A model generated the notes under the pieces. The model ran no database searches and was not told the DNA's origin. It saw only the letters and a program-made list of their open reading frames with translations. A DNA stretch of 64,000 nt from Gemmatimonadota bacterium. GTDB lineage: Bacteria; Gemmatimonadota; Gemmatimonadetes; Gemmatimonadales; Gemmatimonadaceae. Shown here in pieces: positions 44,004 through 52,890 of the stretch. How positions within the stretch are numbered: the first letter of the stretch is position 1; each line of letters opens with the position of its first letter. The stretch lies in NCBI GenBank assembly GCA_040388625.1, contig JAZKBK010000003.1:558001-622000 (forward strand), read 5' to 3'. Both the position numbers and the translations under genes were made by a program.

Positions 44004-44459
44004 CTACCGTCTGCCCTGCAGGACTGCGATTCCGGAGCTTATAGTGACGACGAGCAGCATGATCGAAACCAGAATCGTCCCGATCCCTATCGATACATGC
44101 GACGTCAGCGCTGCGTTTCTTCCAGCATCGTGGCCGACGGTCAGTATCGCGAGCGGAATCATCACGACGCCTATCAGGCCGAGCAACGCGTCTGCCACCA
44201 GCGCTCGGCTCTCACGCAGAGCCAGCGACGCCGCTACGCCGACGATCGGAACCAGGAACAACACCAGCGCGAAGATGTTCAAACCGAAATCCGTCTTGGT
44301 CAGGAAGAGCAGTGTTTCGGGCTCTCCCGAGCCGGCGAGTGACAGACGCACGAACGGAAAGAGAAGCATGAACGCGAGTGTGACGGCGAATATCGTACCG
44401 GCGACGGGTGGCACCATCGCATGAAAATGCCTCGGCCGGTTGGAACCTGCGTATTCCAC
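44004..44459 (-). CDS. small four-helix membrane protein
   Basis: 151 residues with four hydrophobic helices (about 16-35, 55-78, 86-108 and 118-142). No family recognised. It lies about 84 bases after the MFS start in the same orientation (upstream of it), so it may share the transcript. Confidence 0.6.
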   Translation of the reverse strand: MEYAGSNRPRHFHAMVPPVAGTIFAVTLAFMLLFPFVRLSLAGSGEPETLLFLTKTDFGLNIFALVLFLVPIVGVAASLALRESRALVADALLGLIGVVMIPLAILTVGHDAGRNAALTSHVSIGIGTILVSIMLLVVTISSGIAVLQGRR

Positions 44460-44539
44460 GACTACCTCCTTGACTGTGGACCTCTCGAATCATCGTGCAT
44501 CGGGCGTGCTCGCGCTAGCGGAGAAGTACACAACAAAGC

Positions 44540-44566
44540 AAAAAGGGCGGCCATCACTGGCCGCCC
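44540..44566 (-). terminator. intrinsic terminator, minus strand
   Basis: Nine-base-pair perfect stem GGGCGGCCA (44545-44553) / TGGCCGCCC (44558-44566) with a 4-base loop. On the minus strand it is followed by a T-rich run (plus strand AAAAA at 44540-44544). It ends the transcript of the gene with stop at 44593. Confidence 0.88.
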
Positions 44567-44592
44567 CGAATCGTTACGCCGTCGACGGTTCG

Positions 44593-45234
44593 TTACCAGC
44601 CAGTCGGCGACCAGCCGCTCGCGAAGAGACCGGTGCTCTGCAACCATGGCATCTCCGCCAGGGCACCATCGCCAGCCAGCTCACCGAAGCTCCGCACAGG
44701 GATGAACGGATCCGGAATCGCCGCGGCCAGAAATTGTGCTGTCGCCGGATCGGCGACGGGTGCCGGGCTGATGGTGATCGAAACGCACTGGGTTCCGTCG
44801 GCTGCGGTCACCACCGGAAGCCGAATCGTGGTACGCTCGCCCGGCGCGAGCGCCGGTATCGTCGCCTGTCTGGCCAGACTGAGATGGTCACGCGGTGCGA
44901 CCGAAACCATCGAAACAGGGGCCGCGATCGTTCCACGGTTCTCGATCACCAGAGTGACCACGTCCGATGCAGCGTGCGCGGCCTCCGAGGGCATTACCGC
45001 CGACACTATCGCCAGTGAGTAGTCGCCACAGTCGGGAGTGCAGTTTCGCGCAGAGGAGTTGGCTGGGGAGCTGGCAGAGCGCGTCTGCGTGGATCGATCG
45101 GGCGATGCCGGCTGCGCGGACACACGAACCGCAGAGGCGGAGCGCCGGACGTTTCGTTGGGCAAGGAGCTGTGAAGGTGCCAGTAGCGAGGCGATGGCCA
45201 ATGCAACGCCCAACGGCGATCCAAAAGTGCGCAT
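44593..45234 (-). CDS. exported protein with CARDB-like region
   Basis: About 213 residues from ATG 45234: signal peptide MRTFGSPLGVALAIASLL...LLAQ, an Arg/Ser-rich linker, then a beta-sandwich-like part with VTLVIENRGTIAAPV and LAPGERTTIRLPV, a pattern of CARDB-type adhesion or scaffold domains. A CTPDCGDY pair may form a disulphide. Function unknown. The intrinsic terminator follows. Confidence 0.6.
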   Translation of the reverse strand: MRTFGSPLGVALAIASLLAPSQLLAQRNVRRSASAVRVSAQPASPDRSTQTRSASSPANSSARNCTPDCGDYSLAIVSAVMPSEAAHAASDVVTLVIENRGTIAAPVSMVSVAPRDHLSLARQATIPALAPGERTTIRLPVVTAADGTQCVSITISPAPVADPATAQFLAAAIPDPFIPVRSFGELAGDGALAEMPWLQSTGLFASGWSPTGW

Positions 45235-45368
45235 ACAATACCGGGGTTGAAGTCTTCCCTGGTAAGTGTCGGCTGGATCGGTCACGACTTGACCAGCGTC
45301 CCTCCATGGGAATACTTCGCCATCGTGCAAGGAGCTTCTGGCACATTACAAGCAGCATTTTCTCGGCC

Positions 45369-46007
45369 ATGACAAAATCCACAGCAGCGATCTGTATCCT
45401 TGCGACAGCACTCGGTGCGTGCAGTCGCAGCGCCGTGCAAAAGGAGGATACCTCCGCCGGAGCACCGCCAACTCAGTCCGGAAGCGCACAGACCATGGCC
45501 GCAACAACGCAACAACCAACAGGGAGCAGTGCAATGACGTTCAAACTCACGTCGTCCGCGTTCGTGGAGGGCGGCAACATTCCCACCAAGTACACCTGCT
45601 CGGGCGAGGATACATCACCACCGCTCGCATGGTCCGACGCTCCGGCGGGAACGCGCAGCTTCGCTCTCATTGTAGATGATCCCGACGCACCGGATCCAGC
45701 CGCGCCCAAGATGACCTACGTGCACTGGGTGGCGTACAACATCCCGCCCGCGACGACCATGCTCGCTGAAGGAGCCGGCAAGGGTGCGATGCCCGCGGGA
45801 ACCGGCAAGGGCTACAACGACTGGAAAAAACCTGAATACGGCGGCCCATGCCCTCCGATCGGACGGCACCGCTACTTCTTCAAGCTGAGCGCGCTCGACA
45901 CGACACTCGATCTCTCACACCCGACCAAGGCCGACCTGGAGGCCGCGATGAAGGGCCACGTGCTCGGCACCGCTCAAGTGATGGGTACCTACCAGAAGGC
46001 CAAGTAG
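45369..46007 (+). CDS. PEBP family lipoprotein (YbhB/YbcL-like)
   Basis: 212 residues. A lipoprotein signal, LATALGACS with Cys as the lipidated residue, is followed by a flexible linker and a full PEBP domain from about 55: GGNIPTKYTCSGEDTSPPL, LIVDDPDAPD, THW-like YVHWVAYNIP and GPCPPIGRHRYFFKLSALD. Bacterial homologues are phosphatidylethanolamine-binding-like proteins of uncertain role. The start at ATG 45369 is the one that yields the signal peptide. Confidence 0.9.
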   Translation: MTKSTAAICILATALGACSRSAVQKEDTSAGAPPTQSGSAQTMAATTQQPTGSSAMTFKLTSSAFVEGGNIPTKYTCSGEDTSPPLAWSDAPAGTRSFALIVDDPDAPDPAAPKMTYVHWVAYNIPPATTMLAEGAGKGAMPAGTGKGYNDWKKPEYGGPCPPIGRHRYFFKLSALDTTLDLSHPTKADLEAAMKGHVLGTAQVMGTYQKAK

Positions 46008-46114
46008 CAGCGACCTCGCGAAGATGTGACAACTCGCGTAACAGCTCGTGTAACGCGAGTGCAACAGCTCTGGATCGTGGCGGTCCGGCGCTCTCTGCGC
46101 GACATTATACCGCC

Positions 46115-47026
46115 ATGCACACGATCTCATTCGCAACGAGCGCGGCGCGACGTATCCTCCGCGCCGCGCTCGTGCTGGCTCCGTTAGCGATCGCTCCGCT
46201 CGCAACAGCTCACGCACAGCACGCAGACACGACAGCGCTGCGACACGTGCTGGACTCCATCGCCGACGCGCACCATGGCACGGTGGGCTACAGCGTGATC
46301 GACCTCGACGACGGTGATCGCATCTCGCGACGTGGCGACGAAACTTTCCCTACCGCATCGCTAATCAAGGTCGGAATACTCGTCACGCTCTACGATCAGG
46401 TAGCGAAGGGCAACATATCGCTCGATGACCTCGTCACCGTTCTCAAGATCGATCAGGTGCCGGGGTCGGGAATCGTGCAGTTCCTCCACAACGGAACCGA
46501 GCTATCGATCCACGACGCGGCGTGGCTGATGATCACGCTGAGTGACAATACTGCGACCAATCTCATCCTCGATCGCATCGCCATACGCCCCATGTGGGAC
46601 AAGATGGAATCACTCGGCCTGCATCACACCAAGGTGCATGCGAAGGTGTTCAAGCGAAACACAAGCGTCGCGATGGACAGCTCCGTCAAGTACGGACTTG
46701 GTGTCACGACACCGAACGAGATGGCGCACCTCTTCGAGCTCATGGCCGCCGGCAAGGCTGTGAATCCGCAGGCCGACTCGGCGATGCTCTACATACTCGA
46801 GCACAACGAGGACCAGACTCTGCTGCAGCGCTACCTCGATGGCGTGCGCGCCGCTCACAAGACGGGAGCGGACGACGCCATCCGCACCGAATGCTCGCTG
46901 TTCTACCTCCGGCATCGCGTGGTCGCGTGCGTGTTGACCAAGGACAACAAGGACACTCGCTGGATACTGGACAGCGAGCCTCAATTGACGATGGGTCGCA
47001 TGGGCTACGCGATATTCCAGGCCTGA
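46115..47026 (+). CDS. class A beta-lactamase-like serine hydrolase, exported
   Basis: 303 residues from ATG 46115 with a signal peptide (…LATAHA). The active-site set is partly that of class A enzymes: Ser82-x-x-Lys85 in TASLIKVGI, Ser143-Asp-Asn in LSDNTATN, and Lys249-Thr-Gly. The omega-loop ExxLN glutamate needed for deacylation is not found where expected. It may therefore be a penicillin-binding or peptidase-like relative, not an efficient beta-lactamase. Confidence 0.82.
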   Translation: MHTISFATSAARRILRAALVLAPLAIAPLATAHAQHADTTALRHVLDSIADAHHGTVGYSVIDLDDGDRISRRGDETFPTASLIKVGILVTLYDQVAKGNISLDDLVTVLKIDQVPGSGIVQFLHNGTELSIHDAAWLMITLSDNTATNLILDRIAIRPMWDKMESLGLHHTKVHAKVFKRNTSVAMDSSVKYGLGVTTPNEMAHLFELMAAGKAVNPQADSAMLYILEHNEDQTLLQRYLDGVRAAHKTGADDAIRTECSLFYLRHRVVACVLTKDNKDTRWILDSEPQLTMGRMGYAIFQA

Positions 47027-47121
47027 GGACCGGCTCCGCGCCCGCCTGCGGCAAAATGATTCCACCGGCAGGTTTCCACGATCACATATAGGACGTACTC
47101 GCGTCTAGATTTACCCGCACG

Positions 47122-47991
47122 ATGTCATCAGATCAGCCACAATCCACGCCGTCCGCCTGCCCGCGCTGCTCAGCGCCGGGCACGGGCCGCTTCTGCACCG
47201 AATGCGGCGCACCGCTCAACAGCGCTCCGTGCGCCTCGTGCGGTCAGCCACTAACTCCAGGCTCGAAGTTCTGCCACCACTGCGGCGCCATAGCCGGCGC
47301 GGCCGCCGCTCCAGCTGCGACCGGCGGCGGAGCGACCCTGGCCAACACGCTTCCCTGGGCAGTTGCCGCTATCGCCTTTCTCACGCTCTTCGCGATGCTC
47401 GCGAGCCGAGGATTCAACGCCAAGCGCGGATCCTCCGTGGACGCGCCGATGAACGCGCTGCCCAACCCCACGGTCGACGCCGGTCCGGCCGGCGCGATGG
47501 GCGGCGGGGATCCATCCGCTGCCCCGTTCGCGGGCGCCGCTGGCGCAGCAGGTGGCGCTCGCGCCCCGGACATCTCGCAGCTTTCCCCGACCGATATCGC
47601 CAACCGGCTATTTGATCGCGTTATGCGACTAAATGATCAGGGGAAGGCCGACTCGGTCGCCTTCTTCGCCCCGATGGCGGTGCAGGCCTATCAGATGGTG
47701 GAGCAGGAGCAGGGTCATCCGCTCGACGCCGACCAGCGCTTCGACGTCGGACGCATTGGCGAGGTCGCCGGCGCGCTGCAGATCGCGAAGGCCCAGGCGG
47801 ACACGATTCTACAGCAGCACCCGGATCATCTGCTGGGCCTGCTGCTGGCGGCGCAGGCTGCCAAGCTGTCGGGCAACACTGCTGCGCTCAACCAGTACAA
47901 GGCCACGTTCGAGCGGGTCAAGGCGCGGGAGCTTGCCAAGAATCTGCCGGAGTACAAGCGACACAAGGCAGACATCGACGCCGGCGTGTAA
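47122..47991 (+). CDS. zinc-ribbon membrane protein with TPR-like tail
   Basis: 289 residues. Two zinc ribbons at the N-terminus, CPRCSAPGTGRFCTECG and CASCGQPLTPGSKFCHHCG, precede a single membrane helix (about 75-92), a Gly/Ala-rich linker and a helical C-terminal region (about 155-289) that resembles tetratricopeptide pairs. Role unknown. It is 31 bases before mqnD and probably shares its transcript. Confidence 0.75.
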   Translation: MSSDQPQSTPSACPRCSAPGTGRFCTECGAPLNSAPCASCGQPLTPGSKFCHHCGAIAGAAAAPAATGGGATLANTLPWAVAAIAFLTLFAMLASRGFNAKRGSSVDAPMNALPNPTVDAGPAGAMGGGDPSAAPFAGAAGAAGGARAPDISQLSPTDIANRLFDRVMRLNDQGKADSVAFFAPMAVQAYQMVEQEQGHPLDADQRFDVGRIGEVAGALQIAKAQADTILQQHPDHLLGLLLAAQAAKLSGNTAALNQYKATFERVKARELAKNLPEYKRHKADIDAGV

Positions 47992-48022
47992 GGCCCGCCC
48001 CCAAACGCATAACACTCACTAA

Positions 48023-48853
48023 ATGACGACGATCCACCTCGCCCACTCGCCCGACTCGGATGACGCATTCATGTTCTACGCACTCGCGTCGGGCAAGATC
48101 GAGACTGATGGCATCAAGTACGTGCACGAGCTGCAGGACATAGAATCGCTGAACCAGCGGGCGCGCCGAGCGGAGTTGGAGGTTACGGCCGTGTCGATTC
48201 ATGCGTATGCGTATCTGTCCGATGCCTACGCGTTGCTCCCGCACGGCGCCTCCATGGGCGACCGCTACGGGCCCAAGCTCGTAGCCCGGACGCCGATGAC
48301 GCGCGAGGAAACCATCGGCAAGCGCATCGCCATTCCCGGGCCGCTCACCTCGGCATATCTCGCACTCAGGCTTTACCAGCCCGATTTCATCCCGGTCCCG
48401 ACACATTTCGACAAGATCGAGCAGGCGGTGCTGGGCGGCGATGTCGACGCCGGCTTGCTGATTCACGAAGGGCAGCTAACGTATGCCGATGACGGACTGC
48501 ATCTTGTCGCAGACATGGGCGAGTGGTGGTTCCAGGAGACCGGCCTTCCGCTTCCACTGGGCGGAAACGTCGTGCGCAAGGACCTTGGGCCGGAGCTGAT
48601 AGCGAGGGTTTCGCGGCATCTGAAACAGAGCATTGCCTATGGCCTCGATAACCGGAAGGCAGCGCTGGACCACTCGATGACGTACGCCCGTGGGCTCGAG
48701 CGCGACAAGGCGGACGAGTTTGTCGGCATGTATGTGAACGACTGGACACTTGACTATGGCCCGCGGGGACGCGAGGCTGTTAAACTGCTCCTTGACCGTG
48801 GCGTGAAAGCGGGTATCATCACGCGCGACGTACAAGTCGAATTCGCGGACTGA
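48023..48853 (+). CDS. mqnD: 1,4-dihydroxy-6-naphthoate synthase (menaquinone, futalosine route)
   Basis: Converts cyclic dehypoxanthine futalosine to 1,4-dihydroxy-6-naphthoate in the alternative menaquinone pathway. 276 residues with a periplasmic-binding-protein fold. HSPDSDDAFMFYALASG, ELEVTAVSIHAYAYL, PGPLTSAYLALRL, GLLIHEGQLTYAD and PLGGNVVRKDLG match MqnD. No other mqn gene lies in the window. ATG 48023 is clear. Confidence 0.95.
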   Translation: MTTIHLAHSPDSDDAFMFYALASGKIETDGIKYVHELQDIESLNQRARRAELEVTAVSIHAYAYLSDAYALLPHGASMGDRYGPKLVARTPMTREETIGKRIAIPGPLTSAYLALRLYQPDFIPVPTHFDKIEQAVLGGDVDAGLLIHEGQLTYADDGLHLVADMGEWWFQETGLPLPLGGNVVRKDLGPELIARVSRHLKQSIAYGLDNRKAALDHSMTYARGLERDKADEFVGMYVNDWTLDYGPRGREAVKLLLDRGVKAGIITRDVQVEFAD

Positions 48854-48993
48854 TCGCCTGCACGTAATCGGCACGCATGGTAGTTGCGACGAATAATTGA
48901 GATCCTGATCGAAGTGCAATGTCGCGTGTATAGAAGGCACGCGACGTGCAACGCGCGACAGAGACATCTGAAATCCCCAGACAGGAGAGGGCA

Positions 48994-49992
48994 ATGCCCA
49001 GCAGAGACGAGGTGCCAGAGACGTTCCGCTTCGCGGACGACGATGACGACGACCTCGGCGGATACGGTGGAGGCAGTCGGAGCCGCCGTTCACGTTACGA
49101 CGAAGACGATGATGACGAAGGCGGCTGGAGCATAAACAGCGACAACAGCGACCAGCTCTGGGATAGCGCAGAAGACATCGACGAGGATGACGAGGACGCC
49201 GTCGAGGGCGAAGCGGGTGTCGAGGACGAAGAGCCGGATCTGTTTCCCACGAGCGCTGCCCAGAACATGGGGATCGAGGACATCGACGACGATGAAACCG
49301 GTCCACTCGTGCGCGCTCCGGGGCGCCGCGGCCGTCCGAAAGGCTCGGGCAAGAAGAACACTTCTTCCGGCGGCAGCTCGATCTTCGAATCGCTGGACTC
49401 GTCGCTCAGCATCCCGCCCAAGACCCCGATCGTCGACGACGACATCGAGGAGCTCGAAGACGAGCTGGATGATCTGGATGACGTCGATATCGACGAGGTA
49501 ATCATCATCGAGCCGATTGCACCCAAGTCGGCCGCAAAGAGCGCCGGCAAGGCGACGCCAGCCAAGTCGGCGACCAAGTCCGGGGGGAAGCCGGCACCGA
49601 AGCCAGCTGTGAAGCCAGCTGCGAAGCCGGCGGCGAAAACTGCGGCGAAAACGGCTCACAAGGCAGCGAAATCAGCTCACAAGACCGCTGCCAAACCCGC
49701 GGCGAAAAAGGCGGCAAAGCCTGCTGCAAAGTCGCATTCGAAGGCCGCTTCCAAGCCCGCCCCGAAGAAGACCGTTGCCAAGAAGGCCGCTACAAAGAAG
49801 ACATCAGGCGCACACAAGGCCGCCAGTAAGACGACAGCGCGGAAGTCTTCGACTCATAAGGCTGCGGCGCGCAAATCGGCGCCGGCGGCAAGGAAGTCGG
49901 GAAAGACTTCCGCTAAAAAGAGCGCCAGTCACAAGACGACTCATAAAGCCGGCCGCTCCTCCAGCCGGTCCGCGGGGCGCTCGCGGCGCTGA
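48994..49992 (+). CDS. AT-hook and histone H1-like DNA-binding protein
   Basis: 332 residues with an acidic first half and a strongly basic second half. An AT-hook, RRGRPKGSGKK, lies near residue 110. From about 185 the chain is a Lys/Ala/Pro repeat region, with many copies of AAKPAAK-like units, resembling histone H1 tails and bacterial H1-like proteins. The N-terminus is packed with Asp and Glu (about 10-90). Strong AGGAGAGG precedes ATG 48994. Likely a nucleoid or regulatory protein (compare CarD-linked AT-hook proteins); the exact role is inferred. Confidence 0.82.
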   Translation: MPSRDEVPETFRFADDDDDDLGGYGGGSRSRRSRYDEDDDDEGGWSINSDNSDQLWDSAEDIDEDDEDAVEGEAGVEDEEPDLFPTSAAQNMGIEDIDDDETGPLVRAPGRRGRPKGSGKKNTSSGGSSIFESLDSSLSIPPKTPIVDDDIEELEDELDDLDDVDIDEVIIIEPIAPKSAAKSAGKATPAKSATKSGGKPAPKPAVKPAAKPAAKTAAKTAHKAAKSAHKTAAKPAAKKAAKPAAKSHSKAASKPAPKKTVAKKAATKKTSGAHKAASKTTARKSSTHKAAARKSAPAARKSGKTSAKKSASHKTTHKAGRSSSRSAGRSRR

Positions 49993-50029
49993 TTTCGATC
50001 GGATTCGTTACACAGGTAGCGATCGACGA

Positions 50030-50056
50030 GAAGGCCCCTTCGGGGGCCTTCTTCGT
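50030..50056 (+). terminator. intrinsic terminator after the AT-hook gene
   Basis: Perfect 9-base-pair stem, GAAGGCCCC (50030-50038) / GGGGCCTTC (50043-50051), closed by a TTCG tetraloop and followed by a short T-containing stretch. Confidence 0.82.
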
Positions 50057-50152
50057 ATCATTCATTCGTACGATTCGGCATTTTCAACCTCATCCGCGCG
50101 GCCCGGTATGTGCCAGCGGTAGAGGGACAGACACTTCGACGACGCTCCGACC

Positions 50153-51241
50153 ATGGCTCGACACCGCATTGAACCTCATCGTCACGACGACGATGGTGAC
50201 GAATTGAGCAACGACGACGGCTCTTCCTTCTTGCGCAGGTTGCTGGTATCGGGCGGCGCGCTACTCGGTGCCGCGGCGGCCTACAACGCGTACGCCAAGC
50301 GCGGCGTCGACAGGATTCCGAATTTCATAGGTGGCGAGGAAGGCGGCTGGAGCTGGCGCGGCCGGCGGATATCGTTCACAAAGCGGGGCGAGGGGCCGGC
50401 GCTGCTGCTGATCCATGGAATTCATGCGGCGGCCTGGTCTTTCGAGTGGCGCCACAACGTCGATTACCTGGCCCGCGATCACACGGTCTACACGATCGAC
50501 CTGCTCGGCTTCGGCCGGTCCGACCGGCCCGCGATCCGCTACACCTCGCGCACGTACATCGCTCTAATATCCGACTTTGTCGCCCAGGTAATTGGCGGAC
50601 CGTGCATCCTGGTAGCAAACTCGCTCAGCGCAGCCTATGCGATAATACTGGGAGCGCGTGACCCGCACCGTTTCCCGGAGCTGGTGCTGATCCAGCCGAC
50701 CGGACTGACGCGTCTCAACGGTGCACCAGGTGTGGGCGGCGACGCTGGCCGCATGGCGATCGATACGCCGGTGGTGGGAACGGCTGCGTTCAACGCCCTC
50801 GTATCGCGGCGCAGCCTCAGGCATTTTCTGGAAGAGGCCTATGCGGATAACACGCTCGTGACCGACGAGCTGGTCGCCACCAGCTATGACGTCTCGCATC
50901 AGCGCGGGGCTCGACATGCGCCGGCGGCGTTCATCGCGGGCCATCTCAACATCGACGTGCGGCGAGCGCTCCGACGCCTGCATCAGCCGGCGCTGTTATT
51001 TTGGGGCGAGGAGGCGCAGATCGCGCCTGTGGAAGAGATCCGGGGATTCAGAACGCTCAAGCCGGATTTCGACGTCCACATCCTCTCGCCAGCCGGCGAT
51101 CTACCGCAGGACGAGCGTCCAGACGATTTTAACGTTATCCTATCCACATGGCTGAATCGCCGGTTGCCCTCCTCCGCGCCCACGCACGACACGCTCCCTG
51201 GAATGCCAGAGGGCTCGCCGCTCACGCCGCCAGTCTTGTAG
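50153..51241 (+). CDS. alpha/beta hydrolase, membrane-proximal
   Basis: 362 residues. LLIHGIHAAAWSFEWRHNV, LLGFGRSDRP and Ser in LVANSLSAAYA (where GxSxG is replaced by ANSLS) match haloalkane-dehalogenase-like and related hydrolases. A nearby Asp (in the region FWGEEAQI) may serve as the acid; no His is obvious at the usual position. A weak hydrophobic stretch near 28-42 is present. Its last 94 bases overlap the MerR-like gene start in a different frame. Confidence 0.75.
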   Translation: MARHRIEPHRHDDDGDELSNDDGSSFLRRLLVSGGALLGAAAAYNAYAKRGVDRIPNFIGGEEGGWSWRGRRISFTKRGEGPALLLIHGIHAAAWSFEWRHNVDYLARDHTVYTIDLLGFGRSDRPAIRYTSRTYIALISDFVAQVIGGPCILVANSLSAAYAIILGARDPHRFPELVLIQPTGLTRLNGAPGVGGDAGRMAIDTPVVGTAAFNALVSRRSLRHFLEEAYADNTLVTDELVATSYDVSHQRGARHAPAAFIAGHLNIDVRRALRRLHQPALLFWGEEAQIAPVEEIRGFRTLKPDFDVHILSPAGDLPQDERPDDFNVILSTWLNRRLPSSAPTHDTLPGMPEGSPLTPPVL

Positions 51242-51693
51242 ACTCGGCAGGCATTCGTCCGACCAATGCGTCGGCACGTGCAGCGCCGTCCGCGCGATCG
51301 GTTCGTTTCTACGTTTCGGCGGGATTGATCGATCGCCCGCAAGGTACCGGCACGGCAGCAACGTATCATTACCGGCATCTGCTGCAGCTACTGACCGTCA
51401 AGATCAGACAGCGCGAAGGTCAATCGCTGGATGCGATCAAGAAGGAAGTTCTGACACTCACGGGCGACGTGCTCGAGAAGCGCGTGGCGGGATCACTCGA
51501 ACCAGCACTACTCGTTCGCGCCGATGAAGTCGTGATGCAGGGCGACGAACCGGCGACGTGGCGCCGAGTGCTGGTCGCGGATGGTATCGAGCTGCACGTG
51601 CGGGAAGATTCCGGCGCTGCGGACGACGATGTCGTGATGGCGATGAGAGAAGCGGTGCGCGCTGCGATCGGAAGGAACGGTACGCGCGCGTAG
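51148..51693 (+). CDS. MerR-like HTH regulator
   Basis: 181 residues. APWNARGLAAHAASLVDSAG opens a family-typical N-terminal segment, followed by VRFYVSAGLIDRPQGTG and YHYRHLLQLLTVKIRQREGQ, the MerR-type winged helix and following helix. No Cys metal site. It overlaps the hydrolase end by 94 bases; the conserved N-terminus argues that ATG 51148 is right, so the overlap is real. Confidence 0.8.
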   Translation: MAESPVALLRAHARHAPWNARGLAAHAASLVDSAGIRPTNASARAAPSARSVRFYVSAGLIDRPQGTGTAATYHYRHLLQLLTVKIRQREGQSLDAIKKEVLTLTGDVLEKRVAGSLEPALLVRADEVVMQGDEPATWRRVLVADGIELHVREDSGAADDDVVMAMREAVRAAIGRNGTRA

Positions 51694-51742
51694 GGCGCGG
51701 ATATATCCGCGCCTGGCCCCTTCGCGCGCAATCGGAATCGGA

Positions 51743-52693
51743 TCACGCGACGACGGCTTTCTCCTCCCGATTCCACACCGTAACAATGAAGCCGATCAGA
51801 ATTATCACACCGCCCGCGAGCGTGGTCCATCTCGGAATTTCGTGAATCCCGGGCAATAGCGCTGCGAGTATCGTTGCGCCGACGGGTTCGCCGAGCATCG
51901 TGAGGTTGACGATGTAGGCAGGCAGATGCTCCAGGGCCCAGTTCATTCCCGTATGACCGAGCAGCATTGGCCCGAGTGCGAGCGCGACGAAGATCATGAG
52001 ATCGCGCGGTGGCTGAGGCGCGACGTGTATTCCCGTGACGCCGGCTATGCACAGCAGTGTTACGAGGGCCGCGCTGTACACCAGTGCAACGTACGACCAT
52101 GCGCCCAGCCGCGAGCGCAATCTGCGTCCGACGACCATGTACAGCGCAGCCGCAAGCGCGGCACCCACGGAGAGCGCGTTCCCCAGCAGCGGGTTCGGTG
52201 TTGCAACCGTCGCGGCGCCATTCATGAAATCCGGCACGGTTATCGAGATAGCGCCGAGCGTGGCGATGGTCAGACCGACAATCTGCCGCCGGCTCGGCGC
52301 TTCGTGCGCGATGAAGATCGACAGGATCGCGACGAAGCCGGGCTGAAGACTCGTCACCAGCGTAGTGGACGCTGCAATTGTCGTGAGATGAAGCGAGGCA
52401 TTCCAGGACCAGAAATGCAGCGCCAGCACCGCGCCCGCGCCAACGGCGAGGAACCATTCGAAGCGCTCGAGCCGCGCGAACTGTCGCCACTCGCCGGTCG
52501 CCGCAAGCAACACGCCGATCACGACGAGCGAGAACGCGATGCGCCCAATGGCAATCGCCAGTGGATCGGCGGATGACAGTCGCGTGAGCGGTCCCGCAAC
52601 GGAAATACCGAGCAGCGATGCACCCAGCACCCAGCCGGGCGTAATTCGCGGTCCGGTGCGCTCGGCGATCGTGGCGTTAGTCGGGCGATCCAT
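51743..52693 (-). CDS. EamA/DMT-superfamily transporter, second copy
   Basis: 316 residues, ten predicted helices. PGWVLGASLLGISVAGPL, SWNASLHLTTIAASTTLVTSLQP and LEHLPAYIVNLTMLGEPV are EamA patterns in both repeats. ATG 52693 (MDRPTNATI) is chosen. It is convergent with the MerR-like gene. Substrate unknown. Confidence 0.88.
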   Translation of the reverse strand: MDRPTNATIAERTGPRITPGWVLGASLLGISVAGPLTRLSSADPLAIAIGRIAFSLVVIGVLLAATGEWRQFARLERFEWFLAVGAGAVLALHFWSWNASLHLTTIAASTTLVTSLQPGFVAILSIFIAHEAPSRRQIVGLTIATLGAISITVPDFMNGAATVATPNPLLGNALSVGAALAAALYMVVGRRLRSRLGAWSYVALVYSAALVTLLCIAGVTGIHVAPQPPRDLMIFVALALGPMLLGHTGMNWALEHLPAYIVNLTMLGEPVGATILAALLPGIHEIPRWTTLAGGVIILIGFIVTVWNREEKAVVA

Positions 52694-52890
52694 GCGCCAA
52701 GATAACAGCACAACGGGCACTCGTGCTGCTCGGTGACTCAAAGAGATTGCGATCGAACCACATCGCAGATATTTCCGCAACGGCGCGACTCGACGCGGCG
52801 AAGAGAGTCATGCATGAGCAGCTGGCGGCGATTTGCATTCAGCCTGTCATTGCTTGCCCCGCGGGTGTCTGACCGCTACTCTCTCCGAAC

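Noticed and set aside
43135-44424. 429-codon plus-strand frame
   Set aside because: Antisense to the MFS transporter and the small membrane gene; no motifs.
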